From the NCBI GenBank assembly GCA_946536145.1, contig CAMNEA010000007.1, positions 1 to 64,000 on the forward strand: a stretch of 64,000 nucleotides of DNA, given 5' to 3'. Shown piece by piece: positions 17,762 through 26,278 of the stretch. Position 1 is the first letter of the stretch. The number at the start of each line of letters is the position of its first letter. The notes under the pieces are model-generated. The model searched no databases, had not been told where the DNA came from, and saw only the letters and a list, made by a program, of their open reading frames with translations. The position numbers and the translations under genes were made by a program. This DNA comes from an uncultured Butyrivibrio sp. Lineage in GTDB: Bacteria > Bacillota > Clostridia > Lachnospirales > Lachnospiraceae.

Positions 17762-18624
17762 TGAAATCATACAAGACAAAAAGAACCATCAGCAATGCGC
17801 TGGGGTATATCGTACTTATTATCATAAGCATTATCTGGCTGTTCCCGTTTGTGGGACTTGTACTTCAGAGCTTTCGATCTTATGCTACAGAGTACGGCGG
17901 AATGGTGGACTACCTTGTGCCCAAGCACTTTTCTCTGGATAATTACAAGTTCCTCTTTGATGCGGGACAGACCAATTACATCCTCTGGTACAAAAATACG
18001 ATCACAATCGCGTTCTTTGTAACTCTTCTTCAGACAATTGTCATACTGTGTGTCAGCTATGCGCTTTCGAGGATGAGGTTTACCGGAAGGACATTTCTTA
18101 TGAGATTCTGGCTGATCCTCGGCATGTTCCCGGGATTCCTTACCATGATCTGTCTGTACTTCCTTTTGAAGCAGTTCGGACTTACACAGGCGGGCGCTAT
18201 CCCCGGACTTATTCTCGTATCGGTTGCAAGCTCAGGCATGGGCTACTACGTTTGTAAGGGGTACTTTGACACGATCCCCAAGGCTCTGGACGAAGCGGCG
18301 AGGATTGATGGCGCCACAAGGGCAAGGATATTCTTTACAATGATAATCCCTATGTCCAAGCCAATCATTATCTACACAGCGCTTGTTGCTTTCATGGCAC
18401 CATGGTGCGATTACGTATTTGCGTCTTATGTTGCGTTTGGCCATGACTCGAGCTACAACGTGGCAGTTGGTATGACCAGATGGGTATGGACCAATGATTA
18501 TCAGGGATATTTCACAAGATTCTGCGCAGGAGGAGTACTGGTTGCAATCCCTGTTACACTTCTTTTCATGTTCCTGCAGAAGTACTATGTTGAAGGTGTT
18601 ACCGGAGGTGCTGTAAAAGGCTGA
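17761..18624 (+). CDS. Sugar ABC transporter permease, MalG type
   Basis: A 287-residue permease with six predicted membrane segments and the EAA loop DEAARIDGATRARIFFTMII. It pairs with the MalF-type subunit to form the channel. No ATPase gene is present in the operon; CUT1 systems in Firmicutes often share a general MsmK/MalK-type ATPase encoded elsewhere. Its TGA overlaps the ATG of the LacI gene. Confidence 0.94.
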   Translation: MKSYKTKRTISNALGYIVLIIISIIWLFPFVGLVLQSFRSYATEYGGMVDYLVPKHFSLDNYKFLFDAGQTNYILWYKNTITIAFFVTLLQTIVILCVSYALSRMRFTGRTFLMRFWLILGMFPGFLTMICLYFLLKQFGLTQAGAIPGLILVSVASSGMGYYVCKGYFDTIPKALDEAARIDGATRARIFFTMIIPMSKPIIIYTALVAFMAPWCDYVFASYVAFGHDSSYNVAVGMTRWVWTNDYQGYFTRFCAGGVLVAIPVTLLFMFLQKYYVEGVTGGAVKG

Positions 18625-19637
18625 TGACAGACAGGATTACAATTGATGACATTGCCAGAGACCTTGGTATTTCCAAGACTACCGTTTCCCGGGCGATTTC
18701 GGGGAAGGGCAGAGTCAGCGATGAGACCAAAAACAGGGTGATGGAGTATATCAATAAGCACAATTACAGGCCCAACATGATGGCGAGGGCGCTGGCACAG
18801 CAAAAGACCTATAACATAGGTGTGGTGTGGCCGGGCGACTACAATGCCGTGGATCTGCCTTTTTTCCAGAGGTGTATGATCGGCATGAGTGAGATTACGG
18901 CGTCCTGCGGTTATGACATCCTGGTGACGCTGGTTATCGGGGATGATGTTTCGGGACTTAAGCGCATCATTGCCAATCACAAGGTGGACGGGATCATCCT
19001 GACGAGGACGCTTGTCGATGACAAGCATGCGAGGTATTTAAGGGAGAGCGGGATTCCCTTTGTGACGGTTGGCCGAACTGACGAGGATGACATTATCTAT
19101 GTTGACAATGACAATTTCTCGGCATGCAGGGAACTCACTTCGATCCTTATCGCCAAGGGCATGAAAAAACTTGCGCTGATCGGCGGCTCAACGGAGCACA
19201 TCATTACGAGAACCAGACATGACGGCTTCGTCGCAGCCTTCAAGGATGCGGGGCTGACTCCGGATCCGACTCTTATCTACCTGAATATTGAGTCTAAGTC
19301 AAGGGCAGGCAATATATTAAAGGATATTATCAAAAGAGATATAGACGGCGTGATCTGCATGGATGACAATCTGGCGGGCGAAATTATGCTAAGGTGCAGG
19401 GACAGGCACATTCGCATTCCCGATGACATCAGACTTGCCTCTTTTTACAACAGTTCTCTGCTGGAGGGCGCTGTCCCGCCTGTGACGAGTCTGAACTTTG
19501 ATGACAAGAACCTGGGAGCGGTGGCTGCCAAGACGCTTCTTGACATAATAGACGGCGAAGAGGTTACAAGCAGGGTCCTTCACAACTACGAAGTAATACT
19601 TAAAGAAAGTACAAAGTATCAAAAGGAGTATTATTAA
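18624..19637 (+). CDS. LacI-family transcriptional regulator
   Basis: A 337-residue repressor with an N-terminal helix-turn-helix (ITIDDIARDLGISKTTVSRA, about residues 4-23), hinge helix (RPNMMARALAQQKT) and a periplasmic-binding-protein-like effector domain (IGVVWPGDYNAV onward, KVDGIILTRT, LALIGGS). It probably controls its own operon by binding the TTGCGCAA or AACGTTACC sites at 14718-14886, released by a sugar effector. It overlaps both neighbours by one base, so regulator, permeases and enzyme are translated together. Confidence 0.95.
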   Translation: MTDRITIDDIARDLGISKTTVSRAISGKGRVSDETKNRVMEYINKHNYRPNMMARALAQQKTYNIGVVWPGDYNAVDLPFFQRCMIGMSEITASCGYDILVTLVIGDDVSGLKRIIANHKVDGIILTRTLVDDKHARYLRESGIPFVTVGRTDEDDIIYVDNDNFSACRELTSILIAKGMKKLALIGGSTEHIITRTRHDGFVAAFKDAGLTPDPTLIYLNIESKSRAGNILKDIIKRDIDGVICMDDNLAGEIMLRCRDRHIRIPDDIRLASFYNSSLLEGAVPPVTSLNFDDKNLGAVAAKTLLDIIDGEEVTSRVLHNYEVILKESTKYQKEYY

Positions 19638-21841
19638 TGATTATAAATTCTGACTCTCACATCACATACGACCCAGTGAGCATAATTGTCGATGGAAAAA
19701 GATGGTTTCCGATGATGGGGGAGATGCATTTTTCCAGATATCCAAGGAAGTACTGGGAAGAAGAACTTGCCAAGATGAAGGCGGGCGGAATCGATATAGT
19801 TTCTCTCTACGTCATTTGGATCCATCATGAGGAGATACAGGGGGAGTATGACTTTACAGAAGACCGCAACCTTCATGATTTCATGCAGAAGGTAAAGGAG
19901 AGCGGCCTAAAGTGCATACTGAGGATCGGACCCTGGGCTCACGGCGAGGCAAGAAACGGGGGCTTCCCTGACTGGCTTTTAAAGGATGCTAAGGAAAAGG
20001 GGTATGAGACAAGGTGTGATGCGCCTCTTTATCTTGAACATGTAAGGCGGTTTTATGAAAAGACCTATGAGCAGGTGAAGGGATTCTTTTTAAAGGACGG
20101 CGGTCCAATCATTGGAATCCAGATTGAAAACGAGTACGGGCACTGCGGCGGAAAGACCGGAGAGGAGGGCGAACAGCATATGAGGACTCTTCTTGGTATG
20201 GCTAAGGAGATCGGATTTGACGCGCCGCTTTACACCGCAACAGGCTGGGGCGGAGCTGTTACAGGCGGAATGCTCCCCGTTATGGGCGGCTACTGTGAGG
20301 CACCCTGGGATCAGAGAACAACTGAGATAGAGCCGAGCGGTAATTACATTTTTACAAAAGAGAGAAACGATCACAACATCGGTTCAGATCACGGTCTGGG
20401 AGTCGGAATTACTTTTGACATGGACCTATTCCCTTATCTTACTGCTGAGCTTGGCGGCGGACTTCAGGTGACAGGTCACAGAAGACCTGTGGCGACAGGC
20501 ACGGATACAGCGGCAATGACAATGGTCAAGCTCGGAAGCGGAGCAAACCTCCTTGGCTACTATATGTATCACGGCGGCACCAATCCATACGGCAAACTCT
20601 CTACGCTTCAGGAGACCAGGGAAACGGGATACCCCAACGATCTTCCGGAGTATTCCTATGACTTCAATGCTCCTCTTCGTGAATATGGTCAGATGGAGGA
20701 TACTTACAGAAGAGTAAGGCTCATTTCCTCATTTATCCATGACTTCGGCGATGATCTGACCGACATGGCTTATACCGGGCAGCCGGGCAATCCTGCAAAG
20801 CCTGAGGACCTTGAGAGTGTAAGATGCGCTGTCAGATACAAGAAGGCAAAAGCGCCTGATGGCGGGGATGTGGCAAGAGGATATTTCTTTGTAAACAATT
20901 ACCAGAGAAGATACAGGATGGCTGACCACTTAGACGCAGGGCTGGCGGCATTTGACTCTGAGGGAGGCAAACTTGCTGAATTTGCAAGACGCGATGTCAA
21001 AGACGGTGACTATTTCTTTTATCCATTTAACATGCCGGTGGGCGATAAGGCTCTCGTGACTATAGATGCGACTCCTGTCTGCATCCTTCATAATGCCGGG
21101 ACAGACGGACATGATACCTATATCTTCTATACGGACAGGGACAGGGAAGTGAGCGCTGATGTAACAGGAGACCTCGATGGCAACAGCATTCTGGTCATCA
21201 GTGAAAATGAGGCTGTCCATTCTTCTAAGGTTGTCATCGAAAACAGAGAGTATCTTATTATTTCAGAGGCTGATGCAGTGACCGACAAAGATGGACACAC
21301 AGAGCTTTATTTCGAAGTCTCATCTGATGAAAAGAAAAAGACACCTTCCTTCAGATGCTATCCTGAGCTTGTAAATGCTCCATGTGGCTTTGAACTTAAA
21401 AAGAGCGCATCTGCTGCAAAAGACTTTGCAGATGGAGACGTATTTGCGTTGTATGAGGCTGTGGAAGATATTGAAAATGATATGACTGCGAAGTTTGAAG
21501 AAGTGTCAGAGGGGCACTTTACTGTCACTCTTCCGGGATCACTTCATGGCGCGAGTGAGATTTTTGCGCATATCGACTACGAGGCTGACAGCGGCAAGCT
21601 TTCAAAGGATGGCGTTACGATAGCTGACAACTTCTATACCGGTCAGGAGTGGGAGATAGGACTTAAGAGATTCTATGACAGATTTGGAGAGTCAGATGAG
21701 CTGATGCTTGAAGCTGATCTTAAGCCGCTGCGCGAGGGAGATAAGATATATCTTCAGAACTGGCCTGAAATGAAAGACGGCAAGGCTGAGAGGATAAACG
21801 GAATCAGTCTGGTGGCACAATATAAGATTAAGATATCGTGA
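19637..21841 (+). CDS. GH35-type beta-galactosidase-like glycoside hydrolase
   Basis: A 734-residue enzyme without signal peptide, so probably cytoplasmic. The N-terminal half is a GH35 TIM barrel: IVDGKRWFPMMGEMHFSRYP, the RIGPWAHGEARNGGFPDWL segment, catalytic acid/base E166 in IQIENEYGH and the likely nucleophile E271 in LTAELGGG, then YYMYHGGTNPYG. The C-terminal half is beta-rich accessory sequence. GH35 enzymes release terminal beta-galactose, some other glycosyl residues. Substrate would be imported intact by the transporter. AAAGGAG lies nine bases before the ATG, which overlaps the lacI stop by one base. Confidence 0.9.
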   Translation: MIINSDSHITYDPVSIIVDGKRWFPMMGEMHFSRYPRKYWEEELAKMKAGGIDIVSLYVIWIHHEEIQGEYDFTEDRNLHDFMQKVKESGLKCILRIGPWAHGEARNGGFPDWLLKDAKEKGYETRCDAPLYLEHVRRFYEKTYEQVKGFFLKDGGPIIGIQIENEYGHCGGKTGEEGEQHMRTLLGMAKEIGFDAPLYTATGWGGAVTGGMLPVMGGYCEAPWDQRTTEIEPSGNYIFTKERNDHNIGSDHGLGVGITFDMDLFPYLTAELGGGLQVTGHRRPVATGTDTAAMTMVKLGSGANLLGYYMYHGGTNPYGKLSTLQETRETGYPNDLPEYSYDFNAPLREYGQMEDTYRRVRLISSFIHDFGDDLTDMAYTGQPGNPAKPEDLESVRCAVRYKKAKAPDGGDVARGYFFVNNYQRRYRMADHLDAGLAAFDSEGGKLAEFARRDVKDGDYFFYPFNMPVGDKALVTIDATPVCILHNAGTDGHDTYIFYTDRDREVSADVTGDLDGNSILVISENEAVHSSKVVIENREYLIISEADAVTDKDGHTELYFEVSSDEKKKTPSFRCYPELVNAPCGFELKKSASAAKDFADGDVFALYEAVEDIENDMTAKFEEVSEGHFTVTLPGSLHGASEIFAHIDYEADSGKLSKDGVTIADNFYTGQEWEIGLKRFYDRFGESDELMLEADLKPLREGDKIYLQNWPEMKDGKAERINGISLVAQYKIKIS

Positions 21842-21854
21842 TACTTTTAAGGTT

Positions 21855-21996
21855 GACGTTACAGTTTTTGAGTCATTGGGGACGTTACAGTTTTTGAGTC
21901 ACTGGGGACGTTACAGTTTGACTCGTTTTGCGGAGCAAAATGAGTCAAACTGTAACGTCCCCAGTGACTCAAAAACTGTAACGTCCCCAATGACTC
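21855..21996. repeat. Three tandem 26-bp units with a 62-bp stem palindrome
   Basis: GACGTTACAG recurs at 21855, 21881 and 21907 (26-bp period; linker TTTTTGAGTCA then T or C then TGGG). From 21870 to 21924 the sequence is the exact reverse complement of 21942-21996 (55 bp), continued inward by one G-U pair and TTTTGC/GCAAAA around a GGA loop. It is between the GH35 gene and the next unit. The form resembles REP or BIME-like elements mobilised by Y1 transposases; no transposase is nearby. No T tract follows, so it is not a standard terminator. Confidence 0.9.
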
Positions 21997-22057
21997 ATTT
22001 ACTTAAAATCATGTATAAAAATTGTATAAAATAGTTTTCGCTTTTTCGTTATTGACG

Positions 22058-22063
22058 TATAAT
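22058..22063 (+). promoter_or_regulatory. -10 element candidate for the GGDEF/EAL pair
   Basis: A perfect TATAAT, 57 bases before the start codon at 22120; the hexamer 17 bases upstream (TTTTCG) is a poor -35. Confidence 0.4.
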
Positions 22064-22119
22064 ACAATTATTGGATTTATGCTCTGATAAGCCATTTATC
22101 ACACTGCCGGAGGCAGATG

Positions 22120-24075
22120 ATGCTATATAACTACTATTTTGATATTTGCGCTTTATGCATACTGGCGACAATAGCGATTACCTCTCTGTCAAGAAGGTGG
22201 GTTCCCGCGTACAGGCAGAGAGCTTATACCATGCTCTTTTTGGCAACGCTCATGGCAACGCTTTCTGAGAGGTTTGAGACCTATCTTCAGATGAGACCAC
22301 AGACCGGGGATTTCTGGTACCATCCCGCAGAAATGCTCTCCGGATCTGTCTATTTTATTGCTCATTTGGGCTCGGGATTTTTCTATCTGATGTATGTCAG
22401 GGCTGTTCTTGATATCTATGTGGATTTCAGGAAGATACTTGATTTTTTGTCTATTCTTTTGGGGTTCCTTATCGGAATAATACTCGTCGTTGTAAACTTC
22501 TTTACACCTATTCTTTTCTACTATGATGCGGCTGGACTCTATCACAGGGGAAAACTTGTCTTTCTTTACTATGCGATCGCAATTTATTATATGACCTATG
22601 GGGTGAGCCTTGTCTTTATTTATAAGAGACTTATGAGGAGAAGGACTAAGGCGGTCATTATCTCGTATGTTGGTTTTTCTTTTGCCGGACTCATTATCCA
22701 GTATCTGATGCCAACCGTTCTTATCGAGAATTTCCTTTGCACAATCTGTATAACACTCGTGTATATTACACTTCAGAATCCGAGTGAAATGGTGGATGAC
22801 TACCTCAATATCCTCAACAGGAAGGCGTTCCTTGAGGGATTAGACCTTCGCGTAAAGAGAAATGAGCGTCACGAGACTATTTTTGTGACCATAGACAATA
22901 TCAGAGCACTTAGCGATGAGATAGGTTACAGTCAGGCTCAGGGAGTTCTCAAAAAGATCGCGAGGTATTTAAAGAGGGTGGGACTTCGCGAATTCAGGAT
23001 ACAGACTTATACGTACAGGTACTCTGAATCTGTTTTTGCCATGACCATTCATTCAAAAGACAAAAAGCGTATAGAGGCACTTCTGGGTGCAATCGCGAAG
23101 AGACTTCAAAAACCGTGGAGCTACGGCAGCATGACAATAAAGGCTGAGGGGCACTGTTTTCTCATGTGCTACCCCGATAACTTTAACAGCATCACCGACC
23201 TTATAACTAAACTGGAGTATAACTCTGAGAGGATAGCAGGTCTTAAGGACGTGATAGTTGATGTTGAAAAAGAAGTGACAGGAATGTCCAAAGACTATAC
23301 GAACTATGACCTGATGGCCCGAAACAACCTCGACCAGAAAGCAGCTGTCATCAAGTTTCAGCCTGTACTTTCCAAAATATACAGGATTAATTACACAACA
23401 GATGTACTGTGCTTTTTTATGGATGACTATGGCAATGAGATTGACATGAGAGGACATATTCCGGACGTAAGAGTGACTCAGTCACTTATGGACACGGATG
23501 AGTTTGTCTACAGAAATGCCTGCAGAGCACTGGCTTTCTGGAATGGCGGAGATAAAAACGGCAAGTACCGGGCAATAGTGGGAATGTCTCAGGGCGAGAT
23601 ATCAAGAAATGACTTTATACGCAGGATAAAAAGGATAGCCAGGGAGGAGAAGGCAGAGGCTTCATGGATAACACTTAAGCTTACAGAGACGACAATAACC
23701 ACCATGAACAGCGTCGCGGAGAGAAATCTAAGGCTTCTTGGCGATATGAAATGTTCGATAATCGTAGACGGATTCGGAAGCGGATATGGGGACCTTGACA
23801 AGATCCTTGCGCTTCCTGTGATACAGGTCAATCTTGACCACTCGATTCTTGTTCATGCCATGAATTCAGACAAGATGAAGACTGTGGCAAAGGGAATAGT
23901 GGGACTATTCCACGATATCAGCCTCTTTGTCGGAGCAGTTGATGTTGAGTCTGAAGAGGACAGAATAATGGCGGAGGAGCTTGGCTGCGACTTCCTTGTG
24001 GGTGACTATCTTGGACGTCCGTTCAAAGACAGCTCTTTTGTAAAAAACATCGATGCTTATTTTGAAGAAGGATAA
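22120..24075 (+). CDS. Membrane protein with degenerate GGDEF and EAL domains
   Basis: A 651-residue protein. About seven hydrophobic segments fill residues 1-215, followed by a GGDEF-like domain (IFVTIDNIRALSDEIGY) and an EAL-like domain. The GGDEF signature is replaced by RYSESVFAM, and in the EAL domain the position of EAL reads as a divergent FFMDDYG segment, DDFGTGYS is DGFGSGYG and EGVE is GAVDVE. Neither synthesis nor hydrolysis of c-di-GMP is expected; it may sense or bind. ATG at 22117 touches the GGAGG (22109-22113), so the next ATG at 22120 is preferred. The following gene has the same architecture and starts two bases after its stop. Confidence 0.85.
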   Translation: MLYNYYFDICALCILATIAITSLSRRWVPAYRQRAYTMLFLATLMATLSERFETYLQMRPQTGDFWYHPAEMLSGSVYFIAHLGSGFFYLMYVRAVLDIYVDFRKILDFLSILLGFLIGIILVVVNFFTPILFYYDAAGLYHRGKLVFLYYAIAIYYMTYGVSLVFIYKRLMRRRTKAVIISYVGFSFAGLIIQYLMPTVLIENFLCTICITLVYITLQNPSEMVDDYLNILNRKAFLEGLDLRVKRNERHETIFVTIDNIRALSDEIGYSQAQGVLKKIARYLKRVGLREFRIQTYTYRYSESVFAMTIHSKDKKRIEALLGAIAKRLQKPWSYGSMTIKAEGHCFLMCYPDNFNSITDLITKLEYNSERIAGLKDVIVDVEKEVTGMSKDYTNYDLMARNNLDQKAAVIKFQPVLSKIYRINYTTDVLCFFMDDYGNEIDMRGHIPDVRVTQSLMDTDEFVYRNACRALAFWNGGDKNGKYRAIVGMSQGEISRNDFIRRIKRIAREEKAEASWITLKLTETTITTMNSVAERNLRLLGDMKCSIIVDGFGSGYGDLDKILALPVIQVNLDHSILVHAMNSDKMKTVAKGIVGLFHDISLFVGAVDVESEEDRIMAEELGCDFLVGDYLGRPFKDSSFVKNIDAYFEEG

Positions 24076-24077
24076 AC

Positions 24078-26039
24078 ATGGATATTATCACAAATCCTCA
24101 ACAATATAATATCTGTTTTTCCATCGCGTCACTGGTTCTGATTGGTGTCACTCTGATCATCAATTCTCTTGAGGAGGCACATGACAACAGGCAGAAACAC
24201 TTTTTCGGGATGATTATTTTTGATGCGCTGATAGTCAATCTTGCAGGTCTTTTCCACAGTCTGTGGCGTTATTCGGACTGGTTCAGAGGGTATGTCATGA
24301 TTGATATGAATAACTCTGTGGTTCTTATTCAAAAGATCTTTTCGTATGTACTTGCGTATCTCTCACTCCTGTATGTTATGTCGATCTTTCGCGTGGAAGT
24401 AGAGATGATCACAAAAAAGATCATCGTCATGCTTCCTGCTGCTTTTTCAGTGTGTTTCTTTCTGACCAGCCTTTTTACTGATTATTTCTTCATTTTTAAC
24501 GAATATGGTGAGATACAGTACAATTATCCGCAGGGGGCGCTGGTAAATATAAGTCTGATCTTTTATTTCCTGTACGCATTTTTTCTGTATGCGAAATACT
24601 GCCGCTCGTTCAGTACTGAGAAGGTCGTGGCGCTTATCTTTTATTATCTGCTGATGCTTGCGGGAATACCTATCAGGATAGTCACAAGATCAAGTTCGAT
24701 ATTTGAATTCAGCGTTTCGCTCGCGCTTATTTTCTGTGTATATACATTCCAGAATCCGAGTGAGTTTTCAGACAGGATTTCCGGTGCAGGCACAAGAAAT
24801 GCACTTACCTTTGCGGTGTCCAATAATCTGCTGCAGAAAAAGGTGTTCACTGTTTTCGGGATCATGATCGAAAGACTTGATGCAATAACAGGCGGAGAGC
24901 CTCTTGAGATTGTATCGGACCTGCTTGGACAGATTACGGCATATCTGCGCAAACTCTGCCCGGGAGGCGAGATTTATTACCTGGACGATGGAAGTTACAT
25001 GATGATATTCCCCGAATCCGAGCCTGATGATCCGATAATTGAAAAGACTGCGGAGCAGGTCAGAAAGAGATTCAAGGAGCCATGGAAACTTGGCGACAGA
25101 GAGATCAGGCTCTTCGAGAGCGCATTCTCCATAGGCTTCCCTGATGAAATTGATTCGATTGATAAATTTAATGAGGTGAGGGGAGTTATTGTAAAGGCTG
25201 TCCAGAGGAGCAGCCGCGACTTGATGAGAGTTTCGGACCTGAACCTCAAGCACGTGGAACATGATAAAAAGATAGACTCGATAGTAAAGCATGCCCTTGA
25301 TGACGGACTTCTTGAGGTCTATTATCAGCCTATTTACAGTGCGGCTCAAAAGAAGTTTATTTCATGCGAGGCACTTCTAAGGCTAAGAAGCCCGCAGCTT
25401 GGATTTATTTCACCTGCAGTATTCATGCCGGTGGCAGAGAGAAACGGAGCAGTCATTGAAATAGACAGCTTTGTTCTTTCGTCAGTGTGCCGGATGCTGT
25501 CGGAAACTGAAGCGGTTAATCTGGGACTTGAGTTTGTGGAAGTCAATCTCTCTGTTGTGGACTGCATTCAGGCTAATCTCTCGGATAATGTCATAAATAC
25601 ACTTAAAAAGTTTGATGTGAAGCCGGATCAGATAAACCTTGAGGTCACTGAGACTTTTGAAGAGGGGATCACCTCTATAATGGACGAGAATATTGACAAG
25701 CTTTCAAAGCATGGAGTGTCATTTTCCATGGATGACTTTGGAACCGGTTATTCCAACCTTGCGAGGATATCATCACTTCCGGTTGACATATTCAAGCTCG
25801 ACAAGAGCATTATCCAGTCTGCGTTTGAGTCGGGAACTTCCTACATGGTGCTGATGAACCTTATAAAACTCATCAAGTCGCTTGATAAAAAGATTGTGGC
25901 TGAGGGCGTTGAGACTAAGGAACAGGCAGATCAGATCATCAGGTTTGGCTGCGACTACATCCAGGGCTTTTACTTTGCAAAACCGATGCCCAGGGATAAG
26001 TTCCTGGAATTCTTGAGGGAGCATAACAACATGGACTAA
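24078..26039 (+). CDS. Membrane EAL-domain cyclic di-GMP phosphodiesterase with degenerate GGDEF
   Basis: A 653-residue paralogue of the preceding protein: about seven membrane segments (residues 1-220), a GGDEF-like domain whose signature reads YYLDDGSYMMIF, and a C-terminal EAL domain. The EAL domain is intact: YYQPIYS, EALLRL (E431), VTETFEEG, DDFGTGYSN (D552, D553), FKLDKSI, AEGVET and QGFYFAKP. It should hydrolyse c-di-GMP to pGpG at the membrane. The start is two bases after the preceding stop, so both are made from one mRNA; the active and inactive paralogues could form a heterodimer. Confidence 0.9.
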   Translation: MDIITNPQQYNICFSIASLVLIGVTLIINSLEEAHDNRQKHFFGMIIFDALIVNLAGLFHSLWRYSDWFRGYVMIDMNNSVVLIQKIFSYVLAYLSLLYVMSIFRVEVEMITKKIIVMLPAAFSVCFFLTSLFTDYFFIFNEYGEIQYNYPQGALVNISLIFYFLYAFFLYAKYCRSFSTEKVVALIFYYLLMLAGIPIRIVTRSSSIFEFSVSLALIFCVYTFQNPSEFSDRISGAGTRNALTFAVSNNLLQKKVFTVFGIMIERLDAITGGEPLEIVSDLLGQITAYLRKLCPGGEIYYLDDGSYMMIFPESEPDDPIIEKTAEQVRKRFKEPWKLGDREIRLFESAFSIGFPDEIDSIDKFNEVRGVIVKAVQRSSRDLMRVSDLNLKHVEHDKKIDSIVKHALDDGLLEVYYQPIYSAAQKKFISCEALLRLRSPQLGFISPAVFMPVAERNGAVIEIDSFVLSSVCRMLSETEAVNLGLEFVEVNLSVVDCIQANLSDNVINTLKKFDVKPDQINLEVTETFEEGITSIMDENIDKLSKHGVSFSMDDFGTGYSNLARISSLPVDIFKLDKSIIQSAFESGTSYMVLMNLIKLIKSLDKKIVAEGVETKEQADQIIRFGCDYIQGFYFAKPMPRDKFLEFLREHNNMD

Positions 26040-26044
26040 ATGAG

Positions 26045-26205
26045 GGGCACTAGTTACTGTTCAGACAGAAATGCGCACTCTGCTGCGCATTTCGTGAGAA
26101 AATGATTCAGTGGTGAGCGCATTCCTTCGACGAAGTCGAACTTTAATGAATGCGCGAATACGTTACTGGCGCGAGCTGTATGCGAGTGAACAGTAACGGG
26201 CACTA
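26045..26205. mobile_element. MITE-like element with terminal inverted repeats and 8-bp target duplication
   Basis: The inner element 26053-26197 (145 bp) has 10-bp terminal inverted repeats GTTACTGTTC and GAACAGTAAC. It is flanked by the direct repeat GGGCACTA at 26045-26052 and 26198-26205, as expected from transposition with an 8-bp target duplication. Inside are palindromes AATGCGCA/TGCGCATT, GCGCATTC/GAATGCGC and TTCGAC/GTCGAA. It has no coding capacity. Its left half matches the short element at 8590-8649. Confidence 0.78.
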
Positions 26206-26216
26206 CGCGCAAAGCG

Positions 26217-26245
26217 TTGCAAAGAATGCGATATGATAATATAAT
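26217..26245 (+). promoter_or_regulatory. Promoter of hisS
   Basis: TTGCAA (26217-26222), 17-base spacer, perfect TATAAT (26240-26245), 33 bases before the hisS start. The -35 begins 12 bases after the target repeat of the MITE-like element. Confidence 0.72.
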
Positions 26246-26278
26246 TTAGACTCATAATGTATAAAAGGATGGTAAGAT

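Noticed and set aside
21855..21996. CRISPR-like array
   Set aside because: The 26-bp units are directly tandem without spacers and form one palindrome; no cas genes are near.
21870..21996. Simple transcription terminator for the GH35 gene
   Set aside because: The stem is far longer than a terminator and no T run follows either arm; transcription may stop here but the structure is better called a repeat element.
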